Positions 8,350-17,718 of a stretch of 64,000 nt of DNA are shown here, one piece after another. The DNA is from Crocinitomicaceae bacterium. Lineage in GTDB: Bacteria; Bacteroidota; Bacteroidia; Flavobacteriales_D; Crocinitomicaceae. A model generated the notes under the pieces. The model searched no databases. It was not told the origin of the DNA and was given only the letters and a program-made list of their open reading frames with translations. The translations under genes and the position numbers were made by a program. Each line of letters begins with the position of its first letter. The stretch's first letter is position 1. The stretch lies in the NCBI GenBank assembly GCA_024643365.1, contig JAHENC010000019.1, forward strand, positions 115,945-179,944, given 5' to 3'.

Positions 8350-10371
8350 TTATTTTTTTAATTGTGTTTCAAGTTCCTTTAATTGATCACGGAAACGTGC
8401 TGCTTCAATGAAGTCAAGTTCTTTTGCTGCCTTTTCCATGGCTTTTTTGGTAGCTTTCATGCGCGCCTCCAATTCCTTTGGATTCACATAGGTTTGTACT
8501 GGTTCTGCGGCTAATTGCGCTTGTGCCTCTTGGGTGTATTTTAATTGTCGGCTTGCTGTATCGCCATCAGCAACCTTTGTCGATTCCATGATTTTTTCTT
8601 TGGATTTATTCAAAGCAGTTGGCACCAATCCGTGTTCTAAATTGTAGGCGATTTGCATCGCTCTTCTTCGCTCTGTTTCTGAAATCGTGCGACGCATGGA
8701 CTCCGTCATCTTGTCGGCGTACATGAGTACCTTTCCATTTACATTTCTCGCGGCACGTCCAACTGTTTGTACCAATGAACGTTCATTACGGAGGAATCCT
8801 TCTTTGTCAGCATCCAAAATTGCGACCAATGAAACTTCCGGAAGGTCAAGCCCTTCACGCAGTAAATTAACTCCAATGAGCACGTCAAAATCACCAAGTC
8901 TTAACTGTCGGAGTATTTCTACGCGTTCAATGGTATCGATTTCACTGTGTATGTATCGGCAAAGAATTCCAAGCTTGTCAAAATATTTCTGTAATTCTTC
9001 CGCCATTCTTTTGGTCAGAGTTGTTACTAATATTCGCTCTTTTACAGCTATTCTTTCTTGAATTGCAGCCATTAAATGATCAATTTGATGCTTGGATGGA
9101 TGCACTTCGATGATTGGGTCTAATAGTCCTGTTGGACGAATTAACTGCTGCACCATGACTCCTTCAGAGCGCTGCATTTCATAGTCTGCTGGTGTAGCGG
9201 AAACATAAATGGTATTGTTCAAGAATCCTTCAAATTCCTCAAATTTCAATGGGCGATTGTCTATGGCTGCTTGCAGTCGAAATCCATAATCAATCAAGTT
9301 TGTTTTTCGCGCGCGATCTCCTGCGTACATTCCACGTACTTGTGGTAGTGTCACATGACTTTCATCAATGACAAGTAGAAAATCGTCTGGAAAATAATCA
9401 AGTAAGCAGAAAGGACGCTCTCCTGGTTGACGTCGATCGAAATAACGAGAGTAATTCTCGATTCCCGAGCAATAACCGAGTTCCCGTATCATTTCTAGGT
9501 CGTAGTTCACGCGTTCATCCAAACGTTTGGATTCCTCCAACTTCCCATCCTCTTTGAAGTTCTGTACTTGAACGATTAGATCATCTTGAATTTGTTCAAT
9601 CGCTTGTCGCGTATTGTCTGGACTCGAAACAAATAAATTCGCTGGGAAAATATCAATTTCCTTAAAGGTTTCGATGCGTTCACTCGTTTCTGGATCGATG
9701 GAAGAAATCGTTTCGATTTCATCACCCCAAAATCCAATTCGAATCGCATAATCGGCATAAGCTAGGAAAATGTCGACTGTTTCTCCGATGGCACGAAACA
9801 TGCCTCGTTCAAATTTATCTCCAGCACGCTGGTACAAGTTTTCTACAAGCCTAAATAGAAATTTATTTCTTGCGACGGATTGTCCGACGGTCAAATGCAA
9901 AATGCTTTCTCGGAATTCCTGTGGATTTCCAATACCATAAATACAAGAAACGGAAGCAACTACCAGGACATCCTTGCGGCCGGATAGCAGGGCAGAGGTT
10001 GCTGATAAACGCAGTTTTTCAATCTCATCATTGATTTGCAAGTCCTTCTCAATGTAAACACCAGTTGTCGGTAAATAAGCTTCCGGTTGATAATAATCGT
10101 AGTAGGAAACAAAATATTCTATGGAATTCTCTGGAAAAAACTGCTTGAATTCTCCGTACAATTGAGCGGCTAATGTTTTGTTGTGTGAGAGAATTAAGGT
10201 TGGACGTTGTATTTGTTGAACAACGTTCGCGATTGTAAACGTTTTCCCACTTCCCGTAACTCCGAGCAAAGTTTGGTCCGTAACACCAGCCGCCAATCCT
10301 GCGACTAATTGACGAATTGCTTCGGGTTGATCACCGGTTGGCTGAAAGTCGGAAACAAGTTGAAAGTCCAT
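8350..10371 (-). CDS. uvrB: Excinuclease ABC subunit B
   Basis: A 673-aa damage-verification helicase-like subunit of nucleotide excision repair, acting with UvrA and UvrC. Visible features are FxPTGDQPEAI at the N-terminus, Walker A GVTGSGKT, the beta-hairpin region YYDYYQPEAY, SATPADYE, and motif VI (QTVGRAARN). The C-terminal UVR domain (LEARMKATKKAMEKAAKELDFIEAARFRDQL) binds UvrC. The start is ATG 10371. An in-frame GTG six bases upstream lies within the -7 box TACATTTG and is therefore unlikely to be used. The box ends 5 nt before the ATG, suggesting leaderless mRNA. The gene leads the uvrB-DUF3817-SRPBCC run. Confidence 0.97.
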   Translation of the reverse strand: MDFQLVSDFQPTGDQPEAIRQLVAGLAAGVTDQTLLGVTGSGKTFTIANVVQQIQRPTLILSHNKTLAAQLYGEFKQFFPENSIEYFVSYYDYYQPEAYLPTTGVYIEKDLQINDEIEKLRLSATSALLSGRKDVLVVASVSCIYGIGNPQEFRESILHLTVGQSVARNKFLFRLVENLYQRAGDKFERGMFRAIGETVDIFLAYADYAIRIGFWGDEIETISSIDPETSERIETFKEIDIFPANLFVSSPDNTRQAIEQIQDDLIVQVQNFKEDGKLEESKRLDERVNYDLEMIRELGYCSGIENYSRYFDRRQPGERPFCLLDYFPDDFLLVIDESHVTLPQVRGMYAGDRARKTNLIDYGFRLQAAIDNRPLKFEEFEGFLNNTIYVSATPADYEMQRSEGVMVQQLIRPTGLLDPIIEVHPSKHQIDHLMAAIQERIAVKERILVTTLTKRMAEELQKYFDKLGILCRYIHSEIDTIERVEILRQLRLGDFDVLIGVNLLREGLDLPEVSLVAILDADKEGFLRNERSLVQTVGRAARNVNGKVLMYADKMTESMRRTISETERRRAMQIAYNLEHGLVPTALNKSKEKIMESTKVADGDTASRQLKYTQEAQAQLAAEPVQTYVNPKELEARMKATKKAMEKAAKELDFIEAARFRDQLKELETQLKK

Positions 10372-10376
10372 GTTCA

Positions 10377-10384
10377 CAAATGTA
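10377..10384 (-). promoter_or_regulatory. -7 box of uvrB
   Basis: TACATTTG on the minus strand, 5 nt before the uvrB ATG. It faces the divergent box at 10426-10433. Confidence 0.55.
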
Positions 10385-10425
10385 AGGAATATCAGGTGAT
10401 GTGTAGAATGAATTCACACTTTTCC

Positions 10426-10433
10426 TATCTTTG
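10426..10433 (+). promoter_or_regulatory. -7 box of the AHSA1-like gene
   Basis: TATCTTTG followed by TTTT and the ATG at 10438. The 4-nt gap implies transcription begins at the start codon. No clear -33 TTG is seen. Confidence 0.55.
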
Positions 10434-10437
10434 TTTT

Positions 10438-10851
10438 ATGGAAAAAGAATGGATTGAAGTAGAAGCAATGATCGAAGCTCCCATCAACGAGGTTTGGGAA
10501 AAATGGACCACAAGTGAACATGTGACGCAATGGAATTTCGCACATGAGTCTTGGTGCTGTCCAAAAGCAACAATCGATTTGCGTAAAGGTGGTGCCTTTT
10601 CTTTCCGAATGGAGGCAGTGGATGGTTCAGCTGGATTTGATTTTCAAGGCACCTATGATGCAGTGGAAGATCAGGAGTTTTTAGCCATTACAATAGCTGA
10701 CGGACGAAAATGGGAAGTTGAATTTTCCGACTTAGGAATTTCTACTCACGTGACGGAACGTTTTCATCCTGAATCGGAAAATAGCCATGAATTACAACAG
10801 GAAGGATGGCAAGCGATTTTAAATCAATTCAAATCCTATTGCGAAGAGTAG
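10438..10851 (+). CDS. AHSA1/SRPBCC domain protein
   Basis: A 137-aa protein with the AHSA1-type START-like fold: IEAPINEVWEKWTTSEHVTQWNF at the N-terminus, LRKGGAFSFRMEA, FDFQGTYDAV, and a C-terminal HELQQEGWQAILNQFKSY helix. Members bind small hydrophobic ligands or act as stress-response accessory proteins; the ligand is unknown. The start at MEKEWIEV is chosen because the family begins there and a TATCTTTG box sits 4 nt upstream. The DUF1801 gene follows after 4 nt, so the two form an operon. Confidence 0.88.
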   Translation: MEKEWIEVEAMIEAPINEVWEKWTTSEHVTQWNFAHESWCCPKATIDLRKGGAFSFRMEAVDGSAGFDFQGTYDAVEDQEFLAITIADGRKWEVEFSDLGISTHVTERFHPESENSHELQQEGWQAILNQFKSYCEE

Positions 10852-10855
10852 TCAA

Positions 10856-11191
10856 ATGCATCCAGAAGTAGCCGAACATATCAACTCCTTCCCGAAAGAA
10901 ACACAGGAAAAACTATTAGCACTCCGTTCGTATCTTTTGAATACTGTAGAAGGATTGGAAGAAACCAAGAGTTATGGGATCCCTACGTTTAAATTGAACG
11001 GAAAAAATTTCATTCATTATGCGGGATACGCCAAACACATTGGACTCTATCCAGGTGCGGGACCTATCAAAGAATTGAATGAAGAATTGAAAGGTTATAC
11101 GTTTGCAAAAGGATCCATTCAGTTACCCTTAAATAGGGAATTGCCTTTTGATTTAATTCAAAAAATTATTGATTTAAAATTGAAAGGATAA
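10856..11191 (+). CDS. DUF1801 domain protein (YdhG/CyaY-like fold)
   Basis: A 111-aa cytoplasmic protein with hallmark DUF1801 segments: an N-terminal helix, EETKSYGIPTFKLNGKNFIHYAGYAKHIGLYPG, KGSIQLPLNRELPFDLI and a terminal helix. The family adopts a frataxin-like fold, and one Bacillus member (YdhG) has been described as an iron chaperone; the function here is unproven. It starts 4 nt after the AHSA1-like gene. Confidence 0.88.
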   Translation: MHPEVAEHINSFPKETQEKLLALRSYLLNTVEGLEETKSYGIPTFKLNGKNFIHYAGYAKHIGLYPGAGPIKELNEELKGYTFAKGSIQLPLNRELPFDLIQKIIDLKLKG

Positions 11192-11228
11192 AAAAAAGCC
11201 CTGTCATAATCGACAGAGCTTTTTTTTT
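11191..11228. terminator. Bidirectional intrinsic terminator
   Basis: Stem 11197-11205 with 11212-11220 (loop ATAATC), flanked by an A-run and a T-run. Read on the minus strand the single C-A mismatch becomes a G-U pair. It terminates the DUF1801 operon and the opposing 49-aa gene. Confidence 0.85.
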
Positions 11229-11376
11229 AGTTTTTGCAAATGAAGACTTTTTGTTTCTTCAGTTTTTTCACTTCCAAGGACTTGCTATAACTTAATATAA
11301 AGTCTAAAGCTGCTTTCGAAGGTCTTAACTTCGCTTCATTTTCCACTAACGTTTCGGAGTAAAATTTTTGAACCAT
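11227..11376 (-). CDS. Small conserved-looking hypothetical protein (49 aa)
   Basis: An open frame runs from ATG (11374-11376) to TAA (11227-11229) on the minus strand: MVQKFYSETL, then LRPSKAALDFILSYSKSLEV, then a Lys-rich tail (KKLKKQKVFICKN). The stop codon is followed at once by the bidirectional terminator, as expected for a real gene, and the gene is divergent from fbaA. The motif PSK-AALDFILSYSKSL resembles short Bacteroidota proteins I recall from upstream regions of central metabolic genes, but I cannot name a family. It is basic, has no membrane segment and its function is unknown. Confidence 0.6.
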   Translation of the reverse strand: MVQKFYSETLVENEAKLRPSKAALDFILSYSKSLEVKKLKKQKVFICKN

Positions 11377-11540
11377 AGGCTTGTTTAATGTTTATTCTTT
11401 AACGCTTGGATTTGCAAAATATTGTCTGACTCTTGTAATTTCTTTGGATTTTTAAGATTGCTTGAATAGGTGTCCTATCCATAAGCTTGAAACGGTAGGT
11501 TTCATGTGAAAATATCATGTGCGTTTTGACCTAATTTTAC

Positions 11541-11548
11541 TACTTTTG
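11541..11548 (+). promoter_or_regulatory. -7 box of the fbaA-accD operon
   Basis: TACTTTTG, 20 nt before the fbaA ATG. A TTTTG at 11524-11528 is only 12 nt upstream, so the -33 element is uncertain. Confidence 0.45.
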
Positions 11549-11568
11549 CCACATCAATCAACAACACA

Positions 11569-12636
11569 ATGAGTAATTTAATTAAATCAGGAGTAGCAAC
11601 AGGAGATCAGGTTCAAGCGATCTTCAAACTTGCCAAAGAGAAAGGATTTGCCCTTCCAGCGGTAAATGTTACCAGTTCGAGTACTGTGAATGGGGTCATG
11701 GAAGCAGCTGCAAAGTTAAATGCACCTGCGATCATCCAGTTTTCGAACGGTGGATGCATGTATTTTGCCGGGAAAGCGCTCTCTAATGAACAAGAGAAAG
11801 CGGCTATTCTAGGTGGAATCGCAGGAGCAAAACACGTACATGCCTTGGCAGAAGCATACGGTGCAACCGTTATTTTACATACAGATCATTGTGCGAAAAA
11901 ATTACTTCCATGGATTGATGGACTTCTAGATGCTGGTGAACAGTTTTTTAAAGAAACAGGTAAGCCGCTTTACAGTTCTCACATGATCGACTTAAGTGAA
12001 GAATCATTGATCGAGAATCTCGAGATCTGTAAACATTATTTAGAACGCATGTCCAAAATGGGAATGACACTTGAAATCGAACTTGGAATTACAGGTGGAG
12101 AGGAAGATGGTGTGGATAACTCGGATGTGGACAACTCTAAATTATATACCCAACCAGAAGAGGTTGCATATGCCTATGAAGAGCTGATGAAGGTTAGTCC
12201 AAGATTTACGATTGCGGCAGCCTTTGGAAATGTTCACGGTGTTTACAAACCTGGTAATGTCCAATTGACTCCGGTTATTTTGAAAAATTCTCAAGAATAT
12301 ATTCAAGAAAAATACCAGACAGAACCAAATCCAATTGATTTTGTTTTTCATGGCGGTTCAGGTTCAACAGTTGAGGAAATTCGTGAGGCAATAGGATACG
12401 GTGTGGTGAAAATGAACATCGATACAGACTTACAATTTGCATTTACAGAAGGTGTTCGTGATTACGTTGAAGAAAAATTGGAGTATCTTCGTACGCAAAT
12501 TGGGAATCCTGAAGGGGAAGAATTACCCAATAAAAAATACTATGATCCAAGAAAATGGATGAGAGAAGGCGAACTGACATTCATCAAACGTCTGACTCAA
12601 TCTTTTGAGGATTTAAACAATATTAATACACTTTAA
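11569..12636 (+). CDS. fbaA: Class II fructose-bisphosphate aldolase
   Basis: A zinc-dependent aldolase that interconverts fructose 1,6-bisphosphate with dihydroxyacetone phosphate and glyceraldehyde 3-phosphate. Length 355 aa (E. coli FbaA 359). Visible signature residues are Asp106-His107 in [11 protein letters not shown] (catalytic Asp and zinc His), [15 protein letters not shown] with the zinc Glu, [11 protein letters not shown] with a zinc His, the phosphate-binding HGGSGS, and [12 protein letters not shown]. It is the first gene of a unit with accD, whose ATG lies 10 nt downstream. Confidence 0.97.
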   Translation: MSNLIKSGVATGDQVQAIFKLAKEKGFALPAVNVTSSSTVNGVMEAAAKLNAPAIIQFSNGGCMYFAGKALSNEQEKAAILGGIAGAKHVHALAEAYGATVILHTDHCAKKLLPWIDGLLDAGEQFFKETGKPLYSSHMIDLSEESLIENLEICKHYLERMSKMGMTLEIELGITGGEEDGVDNSDVDNSKLYTQPEEVAYAYEELMKVSPRFTIAAAFGNVHGVYKPGNVQLTPVILKNSQEYIQEKYQTEPNPIDFVFHGGSGSTVEEIREAIGYGVVKMNIDTDLQFAFTEGVRDYVEEKLEYLRTQIGNPEGEELPNKKYYDPRKWMREGELTFIKRLTQSFEDLNNINTL

Positions 12637-12646
12637 ATTGAAGGAA

Positions 12647-13492
12647 ATGTCTTGGTTTAAACGAAGTAAGGAAGGAATTACAACGGCAACAAGTGATAAG
12701 AAAGAAGTCCCTGAAGGACTTTGGGTGCGCTGTTCAAACTGTAAAACATTGTTTACCAGTGACGACCTCGCGCAAAACAATTATGTGTGTGATCGTTGTT
12801 CCCATCATGAGAGAATTGGATCGGAAGAATACTTCCAATTGATATTCGACGATGGAAAATACACAGAAATTGCGGCAGATTTAACATCGGGTGATCCACT
12901 TGAATTTACGGATACAAAAAAATACGTAGACCGTGTTTCTGCTACGCAAAAAGCAACTGGATTGAAAGATGCTGTTCGAACGGCAAAAGGTACCATAGAT
13001 GGACAAAAATTGGTTATTTCAGCGATGGACTTTCAGTTCATTGGTGGATCAATGGGTTCGGTAATGGGAGAGAAAATTGCTCGTGGAATCGACGAAGCAA
13101 TCAAATCCAAAGCGGCGTTCATGATTATTTCTAAATCCGGTGGTGCACGCATGATGGAAGCAGGATATTCCTTGATGCAAATGGCTAAAGTTTCTGGTAA
13201 ACTTGGACTATTGTCCGAGGCAAAATTACCGTACATCTCTTATTTGACAGATCCAACTACAGGTGGTGTAACCGCTTCATTTGCGATGTTAGGTGATATC
13301 AATATCGCTGAGCCTGGAGCATTGATTGCGTTTGCTGGTCCACGTGTAGTGAAAGAAACAATTGGACGTGATTTACCAGATGGATTCCAAACTTCAGAGT
13401 TTTTATTGGAGCACGGATTCTTAGATTTTATCGTTGATCGAACAGAAATCAAACAAAAATTAAGCTTGGCCGTCAAGATGTTCATGAGTTAA
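12647..13492 (+). CDS. accD: Acetyl-CoA carboxylase carboxyltransferase subunit beta
   Basis: With AccA, transfers the carboxyl group from carboxybiotin to acetyl-CoA to make malonyl-CoA. The start is ATG 12647 ([10 protein letters not shown], the usual AccD beginning); an in-frame TTG 9 nt earlier is less likely. A zinc ribbon is intact (Cys29, Cys32, Cys48, Cys51). The crotonase-like core follows ([54 protein letters not shown]). Length 281 aa. The pairing with fbaA links glycolytic flux genes to fatty-acid precursor supply by cotranscription. Confidence 0.96.
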   Translation: MSWFKRSKEGITTATSDKKEVPEGLWVRCSNCKTLFTSDDLAQNNYVCDRCSHHERIGSEEYFQLIFDDGKYTEIAADLTSGDPLEFTDTKKYVDRVSATQKATGLKDAVRTAKGTIDGQKLVISAMDFQFIGGSMGSVMGEKIARGIDEAIKSKAAFMIISKSGGARMMEAGYSLMQMAKVSGKLGLLSEAKLPYISYLTDPTTGGVTASFAMLGDINIAEPGALIAFAGPRVVKETIGRDLPDGFQTSEFLLEHGFLDFIVDRTEIKQKLSLAVKMFMS

Positions 13493-13498
13493 TTCTCG

Positions 13499-14194
13499 AT
13501 GAAAATCACCAAATTAAATGCAGATAGTTCGTGGCTTTGGGAAATAAATGGACTGAAGGTTTTAGTTGATCCATGGTTTTCCGAAAGTCAAGTGGATTTT
13601 CATCCTCGATTTTCTACGCAATACCATTTGGATAAACAACCGGAAGTTTATGACATTCCACGCCCGGATTTTATTTTTATCTCTCACCCATTCACAGACC
13701 ATTGTGATCGGGAAACGTTAATGAAATTCTCTGCTGAAATCCCAGTTGTTTGCCTGCCAACAATCCAGCGAAAAATGCAGAAATGGAAGCATTTTAAGCA
13801 GTTTTTGTCCTTGTCCGATGCACCTTTTCAAATAGAAAAAATTTCAAAAACAGGTTTTTTAGATTTAGTACACCATGCCTATTTGATTTCAGATAATAGG
13901 TCAACAATGTGCTATGCTCCCCATGGAACAAGAAAAGTTAAACATGCGAAAGAAGCAAGTGTTTTACTTGCAACTGTTACGACCTACGACCTTCCATTTT
14001 ACTTAGGTGGGACAGTTAATTTAGGTTTGAATAAAGCAATTCAATTAGCTGATCAATTGAATGTTAAAACGATTATTTCTACGCATGACGAACAAAAACG
14101 ACAAGCAGGAATCGTAGCACGCTTATCCAAAAGAACCTATACGCCATCCTCACAGTTTCTTAGTCTGTTGCCTGGGCAATTTTTCGAGTTTTAA
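13499..14194 (+). CDS. MBL-fold metallo-hydrolase-like protein
   Basis: A 231-aa protein of the UlaG/L-ascorbate-lactonase-like metallo-beta-lactamase group. Features are LNADSSWLWEINGLKVLVDPWF at the N-terminus and the metal motif SHPFTDHCD (His63, Asp67, His68). The first His of the canonical HxHxDH is Ser-His here, so the motif is atypical. YAPHGT and IISTHDEQK follow as later metal-ligand regions. Substrate is unknown. It begins 6 nt after accD, so it is probably read from the same transcript. Confidence 0.75.
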   Translation: MKITKLNADSSWLWEINGLKVLVDPWFSESQVDFHPRFSTQYHLDKQPEVYDIPRPDFIFISHPFTDHCDRETLMKFSAEIPVVCLPTIQRKMQKWKHFKQFLSLSDAPFQIEKISKTGFLDLVHHAYLISDNRSTMCYAPHGTRKVKHAKEASVLLATVTTYDLPFYLGGTVNLGLNKAIQLADQLNVKTIISTHDEQKRQAGIVARLSKRTYTPSSQFLSLLPGQFFEF

Positions 14195-14238
14195 TATTTT
14201 TTTACCTCCGCACTAATCCGTATTTTAGTCCACTCTAA

Positions 14239-17200
14239 ATGAAGATCATGCGAAAAATTTTACTTTACCTTTCTTTTTTAATTTTCGGGTTTCAACTTAG
14301 CGCTCAAGATACGACATGGGTTCAGACTTTTACCTTCGACTCGATTACATCACGTCGATCTTGGTTTCAGTTTCCACAGGAGTTGGATACTATGCGCTTT
14401 GAAAAGGTAATGATGTACTACAAGCTGAAATGTAGTCCATTAACTACTTGGGATCAATATGATTGTGGGGAATGGGACTACTTGACATACACACGTGTGT
14501 TTGATCATACGGGCTCGTTTGATTCCGTGGCTAAGAATTCTAGTCGTTTTCTATCCAACTGGGCTGCACCGAATCTAATTGATTTCACACCGGTTCCTTA
14601 CACACAAATGAATACGCACTTGCGAAACGAATGGACAAGATCTTTGAATGGATTGAGTTATTCGACTCCCAATACCACATCGAGCGTTCAAAATTGGCCG
14701 TTTAAAACGGATGAAAAAGGTGGTCGCTTTCAGTTATTACTCACGCAAGCACAATTGATCCAGGCTGGCGTTCAAGCAGGTGATGTACAATCTTTGCGTC
14801 TTTATTTAAATGACATCGCCGTAGAAGGGAAATTATTTTATCCGAGCATTCGAATGAAGGCGACAAATGACATTGAACTTCTGAATATGCATTCATCAGG
14901 TTTTGTTGAAGTATATAATGCATCAGCAGGAGTACTAGGTGGACTCAGTCCGTTAGTTGTTGGAGTCAATGAATTAGCGTTTTACCAAGCATTTTCTTGG
15001 GATGGAAACTCAAGTATTATCATAGAATTTTACTTCGAAAACGATGTTCCTTCGGCGAATTCATTAAGCTTCGAAACAAGTTCCATTTCAACAAATCAGG
15101 TCTTGTCCTATAAAGGTAAAAATGGGTATTTATCCTTGAATGGTAACAATTACACCATGCTCGAATATTCCGATGAAAACATAGGAGGTGAAGTAACAAT
15201 CGAATGTTGGGTCAAAGGAAATGGGGTAGCAGGAACAAATACTAGTTTCTTGGAGGCTTATGATACGCTTGGAAATCGCATCTTGAACATTCACATGCCT
15301 TGGAGTAACAACAATTTATACTGGGATGCTGGGAATCAATCAGGCTATGATCGTATTAACAAAGCAATGTCAGCCAATGAAATAGATAATACTTGGAATC
15401 ATTGGGCATTTGTGAAAAAACAAAGCACAGGTGAGATGTTCATTTACAAAAATGGACAATTATGGCATTCTGGAACCAATTTGAACCGTTCCATGGGCTA
15501 CATTCACCGCTTTATTCTTGGAGCAAGCAAAGATCAATCCATAAAATGGAAAGGCAGTATTGATGAATTCAGGGTATACAATGTGGCTCTGCCTCAAGCA
15601 ACGATTTTAGCGAATTATCAGAAAAAAATTGATACAAGTCATCCGAATTGGGCGAATTTAAAAGTGTATTATGATTTTGATGATCTAAACTATGCTGTGG
15701 ATAAATCACCGAATCAATTTAAGCTCATGCCTTCTGAATTTGGGATGATTCAATTTAATGAATTACCATTAGCAGGAGTCAAACAAGAATCTTTTATGCC
15801 TTTACTATCTTTTGGTCAAGGTACGACGAATGCAGTTGTTCAAACAGCTGTTTTGAATCAAAAGAAAATCATTGAGCCAATCATTATCTTTTCACAGCTT
15901 CCTTTATTTAGACATTTTGATATAGTGGGAAGTTATGTTGGCGTACCTCAAGGAAATGCTTATGTATTTGATCAAAATGACAATATTATTAGTCAAACTC
16001 CTTATACAACCACTACTCAATTTGTAAATACACCAATCGTTTGTTACAATCCACCATTCGAGTTAATTAATGACGTGGAAATTGCACGTTACATCACTCC
16101 TTATGGAATTCAATTCGATTTAGGTCCAAATGGATTTACATGGAAGTATGACGTCACAGATTATCAAATGTACTTAAAAGGATTAGTTGATTTAGCGGCG
16201 CATAATACCCAAGAATTAATCGATTTAAAATTTGCATTCATTGAAGGAATTCCTCCGCGGGATGTGCATTCACGTCAACCAATTTGGAGTGACTTTAAAT
16301 CGTATAATTTTGCACAAATGGCCAATGATGTGGTCCTTCAAGAGAAGCCAATCATTTTATCCGATACATCAGAAACGTTCAAAATTAAAACAAGAATGTC
16401 CGGACACGGTCAGGTAGGAGATTTGGCTTGCTGTGAATGGGTAGCTAATGATCACCAAATCAAAGTGGATGGCATTCCAAGATTTAACTGGAACATCTGG
16501 CAATCAACAGAGTGTGGGGACAACCCAAATATAGGTCAAGGTGGAACATGGCCGTATGCGCGTGAGGGCTGGTGTCCGGGAGACCGTGTGAAAGAGCACG
16601 AATTTGAATTAACACCGTATGTGACTTCCGGGGATACAGTGGAATTAGATTACGTCATTAATGCGGTGCCTGGCAATGATCCTGGTCAAGCAGGTGGAAA
16701 TTACATCGCGGCTTACGATTTGATTTCGTATTCCGCACCAAATTTTCAAAATGATGCTTCCATTTCGGATGTCTTGAATCCAAATAACTGGGAGTATTAC
16801 AGCAAATGGAATCCAACGTGTCAGAATCCTCGAGTAGTCTTAAAGAATACGGGTGCACTACCACTGACATCATGTCGAATTTTTGCTTGGATTACTTATG
16901 GAGTTAACATTGTTTATGATTGGACAGGAAACTTAGGGTTTTTAGAAGAGGCTGTAATTGAATTGCCAGTAAACAATGTTGATTGGTGGATGGATTACAA
17001 CAGTAATCAAACGTTTACAGCATGGGTTGCGGATGTCAATGGTATTATTGGCGAAGATGAATACAATCAAAATAGTTTGAAGAGTGTTAAGTTTGATGCT
17101 CCGGAACGTATCGATGGATCTTTTTTCATCTGGTTAACAACAAACAATAAAGCGAGTGAGAATAAATACCGCATGGTTGATCATGCTGGAAATATTTTGT

Positions 17201-17718
17201 TTCAACGTGATGTTTTGACGAATCAAACTCAGTATAAAGATACCTTTAACTTGGCTCCAGGTTGTTATTCTATTATCATTGAAGACTCCGATGATGATGG
17301 ACTAGGTTTCTGGTATTCTAATCAAGTGGAAGGAGAGACAACCGGTCAAATGCGTTTGCGTCAAGTTGGTGGATCGTACATTGAATTTTTCCCGGCTGAT
17401 TTTGGTAGTTACCATCGATATGATTTCTCCGTTGGATTTACATTGGGTGTGAAAGAAGAGGAGTTGACTCATGAAATCGCTATTTATCCAAACCCAACAA
17501 ATGGGATCACAACTGTTGAGGTAAGTGGTTCGGTATACAACGATGCGACAATAGAACTTTACGATTTATCAGGAAGAAAATTGATGCAGGAAAAAATGAA
17601 TGCGACACAGTTCTTTGCTGAATCATTTTTGGATCTTTCATCAATGAATTCAGGGACATACCTAGTTAGAATTATCACCAATCAACGAGTGTATACTAAA
17701 GAATTAGTTAAGAACTAA
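14239..17718 (+). CDS. Secreted PNGase F-like / LamG protein with T9SS type A sorting domain
   Basis: A 1159-aa exported protein. The signal peptide (ILLYLSFLIFGFQLSAQ) is preserved from either ATG 14239 or ATG 14248. The N-terminal region (KCSPLTTWDQYDCGEWDYLTYT) and a later block around residues 720-790 (CCEWVANDHQIKVDG, GGTWPYAREGWCPGD) resemble the two jelly-roll parts of bacterial peptide-N-glycosidase F proteins. A LamG/concanavalin-like domain lies at about 290-450 (GYLSLNG, VTIECWVKG, WNHWAFVK, GSIDEFRVYN). The tail (IAIYPNPTNGITTVEVSG, LYDLSGRKL, GTYLVRI) is a T9SS type A domain. A glycan-cleaving or glycan-binding surface role is inference; I could not verify the PNGase catalytic residues. 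Confidence 0.8.
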   Translation: MKIMRKILLYLSFLIFGFQLSAQDTTWVQTFTFDSITSRRSWFQFPQELDTMRFEKVMMYYKLKCSPLTTWDQYDCGEWDYLTYTRVFDHTGSFDSVAKNSSRFLSNWAAPNLIDFTPVPYTQMNTHLRNEWTRSLNGLSYSTPNTTSSVQNWPFKTDEKGGRFQLLLTQAQLIQAGVQAGDVQSLRLYLNDIAVEGKLFYPSIRMKATNDIELLNMHSSGFVEVYNASAGVLGGLSPLVVGVNELAFYQAFSWDGNSSIIIEFYFENDVPSANSLSFETSSISTNQVLSYKGKNGYLSLNGNNYTMLEYSDENIGGEVTIECWVKGNGVAGTNTSFLEAYDTLGNRILNIHMPWSNNNLYWDAGNQSGYDRINKAMSANEIDNTWNHWAFVKKQSTGEMFIYKNGQLWHSGTNLNRSMGYIHRFILGASKDQSIKWKGSIDEFRVYNVALPQATILANYQKKIDTSHPNWANLKVYYDFDDLNYAVDKSPNQFKLMPSEFGMIQFNELPLAGVKQESFMPLLSFGQGTTNAVVQTAVLNQKKIIEPIIIFSQLPLFRHFDIVGSYVGVPQGNAYVFDQNDNIISQTPYTTTTQFVNTPIVCYNPPFELINDVEIARYITPYGIQFDLGPNGFTWKYDVTDYQMYLKGLVDLAAHNTQELIDLKFAFIEGIPPRDVHSRQPIWSDFKSYNFAQMANDVVLQEKPIILSDTSETFKIKTRMSGHGQVGDLACCEWVANDHQIKVDGIPRFNWNIWQSTECGDNPNIGQGGTWPYAREGWCPGDRVKEHEFELTPYVTSGDTVELDYVINAVPGNDPGQAGGNYIAAYDLISYSAPNFQNDASISDVLNPNNWEYYSKWNPTCQNPRVVLKNTGALPLTSCRIFAWITYGVNIVYDWTGNLGFLEEAVIELPVNNVDWWMDYNSNQTFTAWVADVNGIIGEDEYNQNSLKSVKFDAPERIDGSFFIWLTTNNKASENKYRMVDHAGNILFQRDVLTNQTQYKDTFNLAPGCYSIIIEDSDDDGLGFWYSNQVEGETTGQMRLRQVGGSYIEFFPADFGSYHRYDFSVGFTLGVKEEELTHEIAIYPNPTNGITTVEVSGSVYNDATIELYDLSGRKLMQEKMNATQFFAESFLDLSSMNSGTYLVRIITNQRVYTKELVKN

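Noticed and set aside
10372..10377. GTG start for uvrB at 10377
   Set aside because: It overlaps the -7 box TACATTTG, and homologues begin at MDFQL-like positions.
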